DNA from: Garcia nutans
Lineage: Eukaryota > Streptophyta > Magnoliopsida > Malpighiales > Euphorbiaceae
Direction of reading: 5' to 3'
DNA: 64,000 bases
Assembly: GCA_947685225.1 (NCBI GenBank)
Contig: CANTUV010000007.1
Location: 15,706,501 to 15,770,500, forward strand
Shown here: piece by piece, positions 12,200-23,862 of the stretch
How positions within the stretch are numbered: the first letter of the stretch is position 1
Layout of the letters: the number at the start of each line of letters is the position of its first letter
The notes under the pieces: generated by a model
Databases searched by the model: none
Seen by the model: only the letters and a program-made list of their open reading frames with translations
What the model was told of the DNA's origin: nothing
Position numbers and translations under genes: made by a program

Positions 12200-13300
12200 C
12201 ACCTCATATGCCAATTTTGGAAATCAAGCCAGAACCTTCAGTTATAGCCATGTTTGGTTTCACACTCGATTTGGTTAGTTTATATAAAAAGAGGCAGGTA
12301 AAGAACTTGTACCCTTTAATTATGATCCACATGGAAACCCAGCGGTTGCCAACATCCTCAAACACATGAACTATTTTTCTGAAATAGGATTAGGCAAAAA
12401 CCAATAGGGAATACAACAATTCCTAGATTATCCTTCAGTTCAGCCACCATTTGGCTTAAGTTATAGACCAACCCTAGAGGATGTTGAGGAGATTAAAGGA
12501 AGAGCTAAACCAAGATCCCAGTGCAAAAGGGCTATGGAGCTATTTGATTGGCCCATGAGACCTTACTTCAAAACCTTAAATGGATATTTTGTTAAGGAGG
12601 GGACAAAATCCCTTTATTATGGATTTTCTAAACCATGGTTGAATCCCATTACTAATGAGCTAACTTCAGGGTTTGAAATTTCCTTTGATGTCAGGCTTAG
12701 CATAAAAGATAGCGAGCATGCCTTAGGGACAGGGGAAGATTTTGAGGACGGCATGGAGCACAATCTGTTCTAAGTATCCATGTTAGAAGAGGGATCAGAA
12801 TCAATTTTCAGTTACCTGATTCAATCAACTGTAGAAGTACCCATCAATTGGTATTTTGAAAAGAATGGCAGTCCATCATCAAAGTCCACCCTACCCAAAG
12901 TATAACCAAGAGTCCAGCCAAATCAAGAGTCAACTCTTCAATTAGACTCTCAGCCTGTGTCAGATACTCAGTCAAGAGTCCAGTGCAAGTTTAAGATCAA
13001 GTCAAATTCTGAGCCAATTCCCAGCACTGAGTCCAAGTCTAAGTCTAAGTCTTCTAGTTCAGAGTATAAGACTGTCACTTTTGAGTCTAATTCCCTGGGC
13101 TCATATGATTTTGAGTCTATTTGTATAGAAAACTCTTGTAACTATTTCATCATCAATAAAAAGTTCTAAGTTTTTCGCTTATTTTCCTTTGTCTCCTTAT
13201 GAGCATTATGGAATATTCAATATTAATGAGATTAATGAGGATAAAGAAATAATAAATCTGGGAACGACAAAAGTATAAAAGAATACATTCATTGCATCTT
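12200..13300 (+). other. Tat polyprotein linker between protease and reverse transcriptase
   Basis: Open frames at 12088-12369, 12534-12773 and 12957-13169 lie in the long linker that Tat elements carry before RT. The last is Ser/Lys-rich (ESKSKSKSSSSEYK). No domain is recognised. The segment includes MRPYFKTLNGYFVKEG, which looks like polyprotein-derived sequence, but I cannot assign it. Confidence 0.5.
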
Positions 13301-13309
13301 CATTCATTC

Positions 13310-14120
13310 ATAAACAGGAATTGGAGGTGCTCCTTAAAAAGTTCCAAGATTGTTTTCCATGGGAAGTAAGTAATATGATAGGGTTGGACCCTTTTATAGC
13401 AGTGCATAAGATTTCAACATTTGATCACATGAAGCCAGTCAATTAGAAACTCAAATGACTGGAGCTAGAACGGTCCTTAAAGATCAAGGAAGAAATAACC
13501 AAGATGCTAGAAAACCGGTTTATAGAACCCATCATGTACTTTCAATGGTGGCTAACATTATTTTGGTTCCAAAGAAAGATGGGAAGGCTTGAATGTGTGT
13601 AGATTACAAAGATCTCAACAAGGAGTGCCCAAAGGATGACTTCCCTCTACTCCATATTGACCTCCTGGCTGAAAGATTGGCCAGATCCGAGATGGTTTCA
13701 TTAACCAACCTCTATGGAGGGTATAAATAAATCTTGGTTCATCCCCTTGATATAGAGAAGGTAGCTTTTATTGCAGAATGGGGCACGTATTATTATAGCG
13801 TTATGCCTTTCGGTCTCAAAAATGCCAGGATACCCTATCAAAGAATGGTCACTACACTTTTTCATGACATGATGCACTAGGATGTGGAAGTCCATATGGA
13901 TGATATGGTAGTTAAATCAAAAAATGTCAAAACACAAGTGGAAGCTCTGAGATTATTCTTCCTTAGACTCTGTCAATACCACTTAAAACTCAACCCCGCC
14001 AAGTGTGTATTTAGGGCAGCTTTGGGAATATTCTTAGGTCATATTGTCAGTTCTCAGGGAATTAAAGTAGATCCTGATAAATCTAAGGCAATTCTTGAAA
14101 TGTCCGCTCCCAAGATATAA
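13310..14120 (+). pseudogene. Tat-lineage reverse transcriptase, broken
   Basis: RT blocks can be followed through several stops: EITKMLENRFIEPI, VDYKDLNKECPKDDFPL, VMPFGLKNARIPYQRM, and an open frame at 13884-14120 starting MEVHMDDMVVKS and continuing LNPAKCVFRAALGIFLGHIV. The usual YVDD of the active site is HMDD here, so the tyrosine is lost while both aspartates remain. Stops lie within the palm region (for example near 13590 and 13878). Placement directly before RNase H and integrase is standard gypsy order. Confidence 0.9.
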
Positions 14121-15130
14121 AAGGAAATTAAGGGGTTCTTAGGACACCTACAGTACACTAGTAGTTTCATTTCTCAAATGGCTGATGTAAATGGACCCAT
14201 CTTCAAACTACTCAAGAAGGACACCCTAACCAAGTGGAATGACAAATGCCAAGAGGCATTTAAAAAGGTCAAGCAATACTTACTATCGCCTCTAGTACCA
14301 TAACCTCCAAGGCCTAGCGTTATGCTTGCATAAAATGAGGAAGGAATTTGCTATCTATTATCTCAGTAAGAGGTTTTAGCTTATGAGCTCAAATATAACC
14401 AAATTGAAAAGTTGTGCTTGGCCCTAGTATGGGTATGTTAGAAACTACATCACTACCTGGCTTCTTATACCATGCAAGTAATTATAGATCAGAGCCCCTT
14501 GAAATTTCTTATAAAAAGGTCAGTTCTGGATAGTATGATGGCACGATGGCTCGCATTGTTGGCCACTTTTGATCTTAAGTTTATAGCAAGTAAAGTGATC
14601 AAAGGAAGTGTAGTAGCTGAATAGTTAGTCATTGCTCCTGTACCGGATATGATTGAGGAGCCAAAATTTCCATATAAGGATCCTGGGTATTAACAAGGAG
14701 GTTTGGGTTATGTATTTTGATGGTGCATCTAATCAAAAAGGTTATGGTATGAGCATCGTCCTTATTACCCCTGAAAAGGAATAAATTCCCTCAGATATTA
14801 AATTGCCCTTTGAAGTCACCAACAATGATACAGAATATGAAGCCTGCATAATTGGGCTGGAAATGGCCTTGGAGTTGAAAGTTAGAAGCCTAGAAGTATA
14901 TGGAGATTCAGCCCTTATTTTGTCTCAAGCATTGGGAAAGTGGAAGATAAAGGAAGAACATATGGTTCCTTACCATCGATGCTTGGAAGACTTAGCACAT
15001 CAGTTCAAGCAGGTTTCATTCCATTATTTGCCTCGAACGAAGAATCAGTTTGCTAATGCTTTAGCTACTTTGGCTTCCATGACTCATATGGGAAAAGAAA
15101 TGATAGTTTTCCCCATTTATCATTGATGTG
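14120..15130 (+). pseudogene. Tat-lineage RNase H region, broken
   Basis: The connection/first RNase H part is visible as LAYELKYNQIEKLCLALVWV and ALLATFDLKFIASKVIKGS. A second, ribonuclease-HI-like domain starts at about 14709 (MYFDGASNQKGYGMSIVL) and continues open at 14803-15126 with NNDTEYEACIIGLEMALEL, YGDSALILSQALGKW and ANALATLASM. Two RNase H-like regions in tandem are known for Tat-lineage elements. Stops near 14303, 14440 and 14623 break the first part. Confidence 0.85.
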
Positions 15131-16383
15131 AAAACTCATGTGATAGATAAAAAGCCATGGTCCTAGGATATCCTTAATTTCATTCAAAAAGGTGAATACC
15201 CTAGTCAAGCCTCAAAAATAGACAAGAAGGCTTTGAGATAGTTAGTAAGCCAATACATTTTAAATAATGATGTGACAAACAAAAGATCCTTGAATAACAT
15301 CCACCTCTTATGTGTAGATGAGGCTAAAGCACAACAAATAATGGAGGGGGTTCATGGTGATGAATAGGGTCCCTGCATGAATGGAGTTGTTTTGGCCCAA
15401 AAAATCACCAATTTGGATTACTATTGGCTTACCATGAGAGAGAATTGTTCGAATTTTGTCAAGAAATGCCACAATTGTTAGATATACGCAATGCTTCAGA
15501 AGCAACAACCAGTCCCCTTGCATCCTGTTACAACCCCTTGGCCATTTGCAACATGGGGAATTAATATAATATGGAGGATCACTCCAAAGTCCTCTAATGG
15601 GTATGAGTACATATTAGTAGCCATAGATCACCAAAAAGACATCTTATTCCGTTCTTAACACTAAAAAGATGACCCAGTTTATTCATACTAACATCATTTA
15701 TTGGTATGGGGTGTCATTTAAAGTAATTTTAGATAACAGATCACACTTTCAAAAGGAAGTGGTCTAATTGATGGCAAAATACAAAATACAGCATTATATG
15801 TCCTCCCCCTATAGACCTCAAACCAATGGGGTCATTGAGACAACAAACAAAAGCATAAAGAATATCTTACAAAAGATGATGCACGGCCACAAGAGCTGGC
15901 ATGAACACCTATCTTTTGCTATTTAGGGTTATAGGACTTCAGTCAGAACACCAACCAAGACCACTCGTTATTCTTTGGTATTTGGAATGGAAGCGGTCCT
16001 TCCAATAGAAGTATAAGTTCGATAAGCTCAAACATTTCGCAAAATCCATATCAATGAGGTTGAATGGGGCAGGGCCTATCATAACCAACTAATGGCTATT
16101 GATGAGAAAAGAATGGATGCTTTGTAAAGGGTATAAGGTTATCAATAAAAGATATTAAGGCATTATGACAAAAGGGTCAAAGATCGTGAATTACAAGAAG
16201 GGCAATTGATTTTGAAAGCATGGTCCCAGTACATGACCCAAAGGGGAAATTCAAAACCAGTTAAGTAGGACCATACATGCTCAAAAAGATCATGTCGAGA
16301 GGAGCAGCAATACTTTCAGACTTGGATGGCATCAAGTATTCAAGCCTATGCAACATGGACCAGCTTAAGAGATATTTTGTTTG
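15130..16383 (+). pseudogene. Tat-lineage integrase, broken
   Basis: The zinc-binding part carries MEGVHGDE (usual HxG), YYWLTMRENCSNFVKKCHNC. The core carries PWPFATWGINIIWRITPKSS, then YEYILVAIDH. The D-D-E core continues through frameshifts (YGMEAVLP-like text near 15990). The end carries KGKFKTS, VGPYMLKKIM and LKRYFV, terminating at about 16383. The first aspartate of the core (usual WGIDII) is Asn here. Nonfunctional. Confidence 0.85.
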
Positions 16384-16572
16384 AACTTCCTTGGTAACAG
16401 AACTACATATACTTGATTCTAAAAAAAAGGCTTGGCGAGTTGAAAACCTGAAAGGACAACTCGGGCAAAATTAGAGCAATAACAATGAAGAGATACGGAT
16501 GAAGCTCTCTTTGGGTTCGATCCAAATCATCGCACAACATCCATCTAATGCAATGCAATGTAAAAATAATAA

Positions 16573-16593
16573 AGAGAGAGAGAGAGAGTGAGA
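16573..16593. repeat. GA microsatellite
   Basis: A run of ga dinucleotides (agagagagagagagagtgagag) lies in the 3' noncoding region of the Tat element. Confidence 0.9.
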
Positions 16594-16799
16594 GATTTAT
16601 TCCATAATGCTCATAAAGGATTTCCATTGAAAACATAAAATTTTCTGTCCAAAATTAAATACCAAGCCAAAATTTAGTGTCCTCCTATACAGTCTACCAA
16701 AAAGTAAGCCCTAAAGATCTAGACAGTCTCGGCAGTAGCCTCCGTCTCTAGCTCGTTAATCAAAATCAAGCATCAAACTTTCTCTCTAGGACAACCATG

Positions 16800-18024
16800 G
16801 TAATAAACCAACCCCTATACCCGTCAATAGTGTCTGTCTGTCTAGAAGGCCTCACGATATGAAATTCTCGGGCCCAGCCATTTAAAATGGCTCTGGCAGA
16901 AGCAGGTGTGATGACCGTAGGACAATGAGCTATACCATCAGGTGGGACTCATTGAGAATAGCCCATTTGTCTAAGAATCTAAGTCCTCGGGTAAAATGTC
17001 GATATAAATAAGCCCAGTAAGCAAACAACACTACAACCAAAGCTCATGGTCATAAAAGAGCGAATTTGGTACCAAGGGCAATACTACAAAACCTCATTAA
17101 GACCAAGCTCCAATAACCAAGAGGTCCATGCCCTCTTTGAATCATGGCGGATGAGGATCTACCTTCCTCGGTAAGAAAAGGGAGAGTAAGGAAGTCTAGA
17201 TGGCATAGCCACAATACAAAGATGATCCCTTAAATAAACCTGCAAGCAATGAAATATGTTTAAAAAATGCACTTGAAGGAGAATAGGAGTCACAGACTAG
17301 CCCACCTGGACCCTATACACCCTATCAAAGCGAGTAATGGTCTCAGCTAGAAAAAGTGCAATAATAGAATGGGAATCCTCCATCTGTAGAATCAATGGAA
17401 CCAAGCCAATCAAGCCCCAACCTATCTCTCCTCTGAATAGAAATTCACTAGTCAGACAAAATGCCAAAGCCCTTGACGAGATTTTTGTCTCACTCTATCC
17501 TCAATATCCTCCCAAAATTCAATGATAAGTGAACATAAGTTCACTTTTTCGTCCCTCACCATGATCGAATCCTCAGCATCACTCAAATTAAACAATTTTT
17601 GAAAAGCATGAAAGTAACAAGTACGGCGTTCAGAAATCACTAGTTCAGACTTGATGTTACATCCCAGAATAGTACTAAATTCCTCAAAAGTATGACATAT
17701 CTCCTCCATCATAGCACCAAATCTAAATACATGGTCCACATTATCCCAAAATTTCAGACAAGCCTGATTAAAAATATTGTCCAATGTCACTCCTTTCAAT
17801 GTAATGGTTGGTGCAATATTGTATTTGCTAAGGTTAATTTTGTCCATTTTGTTTAAATGGGAGGTCCATAGATGCAAAGAATGACTAAAAAAAGGTTCCA
17901 TGACAGCATAGTCTATTAAAAATTCACAGAAAGGCCTAGAATACTGTGAAAAAGTTGACAAATATAGGAATAGGAGGACCTTGTTCGCATCACTAAAATT
18001 ATAAAGAAAATTATCCCAGTACAA
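16800..18024 (-). pseudogene. Antisense ORF of the Tat element, DUF7745 / plant mobile domain-like
   Basis: On the strand opposite to gag-pol, an open frame of 190 codons (17452-18024) carries FWDNVDHVFRFGAMMEEICH followed by TFEEFSTILG. I recognise this as the FWDP..h.FrFG...E..pTlEEya.lLg block of the DUF7745/aminotransferase-like plant mobile domain. The homology continues in other frames to about 16800, including IIALFLAETITRFDRV and a P-I-L-L-Q-V segment, so the ORF is broken downstream of 17452. Antisense extra ORFs between integrase and the 3' LTR are reported for Tat-lineage elements; their role is unknown. The start Met at 18024 is uncertain. Confidence 0.75.
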
Positions 18025-18594
18025 TCACCCATAACATCACGTGCATCATAGTGCATTGTTAAACATGAAAAATAAATCTTGCATAAACAAGAAAATAGGT
18101 AAAAGAAAAGAAATCTATCTTCTGTCATGACAGTGCCTCCCTCCATGCTCCATAGCTAGCTGACTCAGAGTGGTTCACAAATAAGCCTCATAACAACGTG
18201 TCATCATTAGGTATGGTCAATCCATTCTTTAGGCCACTGCAAAATACAATGAAGGATGGGTAAAATTCGAGAATGAAAAGGTAACAACAAGTAAAAGAAG
18301 CAAGAAATTTACCTCATAGTGGTTTTTCTATAATGGAGCGACAGGGATTAGAGGCACAAGAGCCCTGGCTATGACCATGTCATCATCAACAACATATGAG
18401 ATGGCATTTTCTAACCAGTAATAAGAGAGAACACCCTCAGGAAGCATAGAATGGGTCTTAGTAAACATTGACTATGGGCCAATAGGAGGACCACTTGGCA
18501 AGGGAGTAGTGAACTCAAAATCAGAACTTGTTGAGACCCCGGCCCTTCTTTGATGAGATAAGCCTCGACTAGCCCCAGCAGTGCTAGCCTCGAG

Positions 18595-19574
18595 TCAAGA
18601 AACCTCAGAGGAAGGGAAAGTATGCTTAGACTGGTTGCTCAAGTCGATCTCAATAAAAGGCATCAAAGAAGACATGCAGAAGTCTTCATAGTCCAACTCA
18701 GGGAGGGTAAAATTAATGGCGAGAAGGCCAGTATAATAGTGAGGGTGAGCAGCTTCATTTTCCTCTAGCTTCATATCTGCGGGTGGAGCACATGGAACCA
18801 AACGCCTCATGGATGTTTGATGCATAAAACACTCGTCTAAATAATATTGTTGAGTCTTTGGCAAGCAGAAGACTACTCGATAGTTGAGTAAAACATAGCT
18901 TGGTTCAGATAATTGGGATTGAAGGGGATGAACCTTTCATTAAAAGGACATCATTTTACCTATAGAAAAGAGAGTGAAAAAAGAGCATCCACTTACATTA
19001 TTTGTTATCGGAATATTAAAGATGGTCGCAAACCTTGAAATTCCAGGTTGCATGGTTGAGACATATTGCTTGGAGACTAGCGATAGCCCACAGGAAAGAT
19101 TTCCAATTATGGACTTCTCAGGCTAGGTGCCAAATCAGGTATATATTCATGAGTCCATAGTTGCAGAAGTTAATGAAGATCAGAATGAAAGTCAAGAGAG
19201 AGAGAGAGTGAGAAAGTGAAGGTGCAACCCTCCCAGAAAACATATGTCCCTCCAATAAAGTGGATTTATCCCCGGGACAATCGACTCATTTCTTCATACA
19301 TAGTAGCGAGTATAGCACCACCTCAGTTGAACACATGAAGACAGGTTGGGTCCCCCAAGCTTATCAGAATAGAAAAGTCAATGGTATCATGGTGAGTATG
19401 ACAAAAGGTACATCCCAGTAATAGCAAAATTATACTGCAAGCAATGTGCAGAGAGTGGTCTTCAAGATCACCATGTCTACTCAAAAGGAGATTAATGTGC
19501 CCTCTTAACCAAGTCCGGGTAACTATGGGATTTTCGATCTTGAGAATAAGTGGGATGGCCCCAAGCAGGTCCAT
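18595..19574 (-). other. Possible upstream part of the Tat antisense ORF
   Basis: Antisense open frames at 18595-18864 (89 codons) and 19323-19574 (83 codons) lie in line with the DUF7745-like ORF. They could be remnants of its 5' region or unrelated chance frames. I recognise no domain in them. A short GA microsatellite lies at about 19195-19213. Confidence 0.3.
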
Positions 19575-19929
19575 AATTCACGCTTTAAGCAAACCTCTCA
19601 AGTTTGGGAATAGTTCCAAAAGATGTATGCCAAATGGGATGTTAACAATATAAATCTTGAGGCATATTGTTAATTTGCCACAGGGGAAATGGAAAGAATG
19701 GTAATATCCCACCACCTTTCAACTAGAGACCATAACAGATCATGATTGGCTTATATCGTGAAGCCAAGAGATAAGAGATCCATGAAGCTAGTGGGTAGTA
19801 ATAATTGCCTCACATTATTGGGGGAAGGTTGAGGTTCCCTAAGTTGGAACGATCGCCTCACAATTTCAATTGAGTATGTCGTTAAAGGTACAATAAATGA
19901 TACAATTATTTTAAGTACAAAAAAGGCAA

Positions 19930-21070
19930 TGAGAAAAATTAATTAAATACAAAATTTTATTGGACCATTATTGAACTTTTACTTCATTATCAATTAATTT
20001 TGCTTAATCTTTCACGCAAGTGGAGCTACGAAGTGGCAAAGCTCTTCAACCTTTTATAAAGAAAAAGCGCTTACCCAAAGTATGTTGTAGTTTCCAATCT
20101 CATTTTCAATTCGGTAAATTAATTAACTATAAAATTGGTTAATTAAAAGCCCTTTGCAATCAAATGCACGAATTACTTATGGCTCTGATTCCCATTCAAA
20201 CGGAATAAGTAAGCACACTCGAAATATTACTCCGAGTGGCAAGCCCATACTTTAATAACCAACCGACCCCTTTTTAATTTCTTTTTATTGGTTTCAATAA
20301 TTATTTTTAATGTTATTATTATTTTTATTTTCTTATTAATTTTAATTATTTTAAGGCGTCGTTTGCAAATTTCGTGAGTTTTGCAAATGGAGGTCGTTAT
20401 TGTTTTACTTTACTTTCTTTTGGCTAAATTAGTTAATTTGAGGATTTGTACTCGAGCTAGTACCCATAAGGGCTAGAGTCAAAGCTTCCCTAGGATCATT
20501 ATTCTGATGTAATATTTTATTAGTCAGTACTATATTTATGGATGTCATGATTATTAAATGCTTATACATTATATAATATATTGTCGTTCATGATTACTAT
20601 GGCATAATCCATAAAAATCATGTTTTTCATTAAATCAATTAAAAGAAGGTTAAAATCAATCAAAGAGAGAAAATTCATTTTTTATTAAAATTGATTTGTA
20701 AAATTTAGCTCAGGACCCATCGTGATTGGTTTTAGACTAGTGCCCTCTTTGAGTAAAAATTAATTTAATTTAATGGAGTCAACTAAAATTGATTTTTTCT
20801 TAATTTTTTTCACATAAATATAAACTAAGGTGGTGACTCTCCAGTCTTTGTTTTCAAAATAAAAAACATCATCCATTTTCAAAATAAAAGAAAAGTTTCT
20901 TTAAATAAAAGAAACAAAATCTTTTCAAAATAAAAGATGATTCTAAATTCGTGCTTATCAAACCGACTAGAAACTGTATACGGTGGTATCATATAGGATC
21001 AAACCCAATAAAGCATTATGGTTCCTCCTGATTAGCGAACCAGACCCTAGCACTCAGGCGACGCCTCACA
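19930..21070 (+). repeat. 3' LTR of the Tat element
   Basis: This starts tgagaaaaattaatt and ends gacgcctcaca. A purine-rich stretch (aaaaaaggcaa, 19919-19929) precedes it as a weak polypurine tract. It matches 6266-7375 across its full length and is slightly longer because of an added AAAATAAAA-type segment near 20865-20890. Confidence 0.9.
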
Positions 21071-23040
21071 TGTAATTATATGGGTTAGAGAGAAAGTTAG
21101 TTTTAATTGTTAAAATAGATAGTTATGAAGCTAATATGATAGATATATGTTAATTTAGTGACTAATTAGTTAAGATGAGCTTAATTGGTGAAACTAGGGT
21201 TTAAGGAAGAATATGTGAAATTTGGATTTTTGATGGAGGTAACTATAATTGTTGAAATGGATAGTTTTGAAGTTATTTTGATGTGTAAGTGTTGATTTTA
21301 TGGTTGGATTGTGGAAATGAGTTTGTTATGGTGGAGATTAAGAAAGGTAGTCAAGAAATTAGGGTTTTGTTGGAAGGTTGGTTAGGATTTTGTGTAATTA
21401 GTGATTGTTTTGAATAAATTAAGCATGAATATGATTCTAATTGAATAATTTGGCTTATTGTTTGGTTTTGGACTGTTTTACCCAAAGTTGTCAAAGTGGA
21501 GAAATGTAGGGCTTGTTGGAAGTAAGGCTTGGAATGTGGTTTTGGCTTTATTTTAAGGCTAAAACAAGGTTAGTATATACTTTAATAACTTGTGTTTTAA
21601 TTATGTGTGATTTGGCATAAATGCATTGATACTTTGAAAATATTTTAAGCTACTTTGAAGTGTGATTGTTCATATAATTTATGCATTATTACCAAAAATG
21701 TGTTTGGTGCATTGTGTTTGAAATTATAAACTATTGTTTAATAGAAAATGATAATGTTATATATAATATTTTGGAAATAGGGAAAATTCAATAATGTGGA
21801 AAAAGCTTCATGTTGTTAATGTGACTAAGGGTTATGTCTAATGTGATTTAAAAAAGTGAAAATGATTATGGAATGTGGAATAATGTGGAAGTGATCATGA
21901 AATGAGTTGATCATATGAAAAATGTGTAAACATGATGATATGGAATGAGAATATGAGAATGTGTTTAGATTTGTGATATTTGTTTGTCCTGCACAATTAC
22001 TTATTCTAGATAATTGACTTTGGCACTGTCGAGTTGGCATGCCAACAATACGTCATGACATTTTATAAGCCTTCGGGTTAGATACATTAGTATCACATTT
22101 ACTATTACACCTTCGGACGAGACACACTGACATCAGACACTTTGTGTCAAGGGAACAGCCTTCGGGTGATATATATGACACTTAGATCTTTGGTGTCACG
22201 ATATGCAAAATTAAATTTTTTAATCTAAATATTGTGTAGGGACTTGTTGGGCTCAGTGTGTGTGATTGTGATATGTGGGTGAATTGTATGAGTTAATGAA
22301 TGTTTAAATGAATAGTGCATTGCAACGGTGACATAATACATTGTGTGTGCCATGAAAAGCATATTTATTATTTTTAAAAAATATTATATTATCAAAGTGT
22401 GTACCTCTAAGTTTCTAGCTTACCATAGTTGAATTATATCGTGCAGGTGATAGAGTTGCAGAGCATGGTAGTTCTGACAAACCTAGACATGCCTAGATTT
22501 GAGATTGACATTTGAAGGTAGAGTTATTACCACAAGACCTGCATAATCGATGTTTCATTGCATGGCATGAAAAGCATTATGTACATTATATGATTTTGTT
22601 CAAGTTCATTATGTTTATGTAAGTTATATGATTTTCTAAATATGTTTATATAATTATGGCATTGTAAAATATTGTAAAAGTAAAAAAATTACATTATACA
22701 TATGTTTGTGAAATACTTGGTGTTGATGGGAGAAATGATGGATTTTATGAAAGTATGAATTTTTGGAAGTGTTATTTTATGCATGTTGAGTGTTTGTGAT
22801 TTTGGGATTTATTAAAAATACAGACAAAATACTGGTAAAATTTTCTCAAATATTTTTATATAAAAATCGACCAAAACTACATTTTAATCATTATTATTTT
22901 ATTGCTAAATATATATTTAATTGATCATATTACATTTATATTTTTGGAATTATAATTACTTCATGGTATTAAATATGAGGGTTTCTAAAGATAAATACGG
23001 CATTACTCTTGTATTATATATATATATATACGGCATTACA
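21071..23040 (+). mobile_element. Right piece of the gypsy-type solo LTR
   Basis: This is the continuation of the LTR that starts at 5441. It holds spaced copies of ccttcgg with dyad-like ACATCA/TGTCAC tracts (about 22060-22200), a feature I associate with R/U5 parts of large plant chromovirus LTRs. It ends cggcattaca at 23040, giving the inverted terminus TTACA, followed by target-duplication copy taatt. No open frame of note is present, so I see no internal retrotransposon region. Confidence 0.55.
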
Positions 23041-23045
23041 TAATT

Positions 23046-23790
23046 ATTCTTGCAAGTAACACAATACCCTCAACACTCTCTTATGTATTAAAGCGTGCTA
23101 GCGTTTGTCTCTCTACCCTAAGCACTAATAAGTGTGCTTTACTAACATATAGAAGAGGATCTAGCATGAGAATATGATTTTTAGCATTGTCAAAACATTC
23201 ATTAAGTCCCATCAAAAATTGCATCAATTTATTTAGGGATATTGCATCTTCCATTGATCTTCCTACTCCGCCTCACATTTTCCACAAGTGCAGTGTAGTG
23301 CAAGATTAAGACAAGTTAATTCGTCCAATAGCTTTCTCAATTGTAATAGGTATTGGCACTGACATTATTTTGCTTAACTAGCGCAATCTCTTTTTTTGAT
23401 TGATAGATCAGAGATCTATTACATTCATCATAGTTTTCTTCAAGTTCCCTTCACAACTCCTTTGTAGAAGATGTTTGATGAAGGCTTCAACAATTTCTAT
23501 GTTCATCGAATTCAATATCCAATACGTTACCATAGAATCGACTCAGCTCAAGTTCTCAAATTCAATCAAATCTTCACCAAGAATGACAACATTTCCTTTA
23601 ATGAATCTTAAGTTGTTCTTCGCCTTTAGAGCAAATCTCATGGATTTGCTTCGAGTAATTATTGGCGTTTAAAGGATTCATACCTAGATTAGAGGCCTAT
23701 AGATGTTGTGGATTACCATTATTATTCATTCTAGTCTCATGTGATTATCGATCACTTTGTTCCTCAACTTCACCCATGGTCACTCATGGT
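23046..23790 (-). pseudogene. copia gag, 5' part separated from pol by the nested insertion
   Basis: Across frame breaks, the minus strand reads LEENYDECNRSLIYQSKKEI, ALVKQNNVSANTYYN, then KLMQFLMGLNECFDNAKNH. These match the copia gag (UBN2-type) blocks ELe.rfs..n..riyqlkkei..l.Qg..sv..YY and kvmqFLmGLNdsyd.vr..iLlmdP. The frame runs toward 23046, the edge of the target-site duplication, and resumes at 5435 with the zinc knuckle. It carries many stops and is not expressible. Confidence 0.8.
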
Positions 23791-23862
23791 TTATTGTTGT
23801 TGATTTGAAAATGGAAGTAAAATAGGGCAAAACAAAGCCTCAATTGATAGGTTTTGATACAA

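Larger units (their letters stand above)
6266..21070 (+). mobile_element. Tat-lineage Ty3/gypsy LTR retrotransposon (14.8 kb)
   Basis: Plus-strand element with LTRs 6266-7375 and 19930-21070, a primer-binding-site candidate just after the 5' LTR (about 7378-7396), gag (about 10047-11480), protease (about 11770-12170), RT (about 13310-14120), RNase H (about 14120-15130) and integrase (about 15130-16383). A long 3' noncoding region contains an antisense ORF. The order PR-RT-RH-INT is gypsy. The gag sequence, the LIENDSALHV-type protease and the antisense DUF7745-like ORF point to the Tat lineage (Retand/Ogre relatives). The LTRs are clearly diverged by eye and coding frames are full of stops, so the element is old and inactive. 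A 1.74-kb hAT element sits in its leader. The flanks actcg and tgtaa do not form an obvious 5-bp target duplication. Confidence 0.85.

Noticed and set aside
23400..23672. 90-codon plus-strand frame in the copia gag region
   Set aside because: It is the complement of the minus-strand gag remnant, which carries the recognised motifs.
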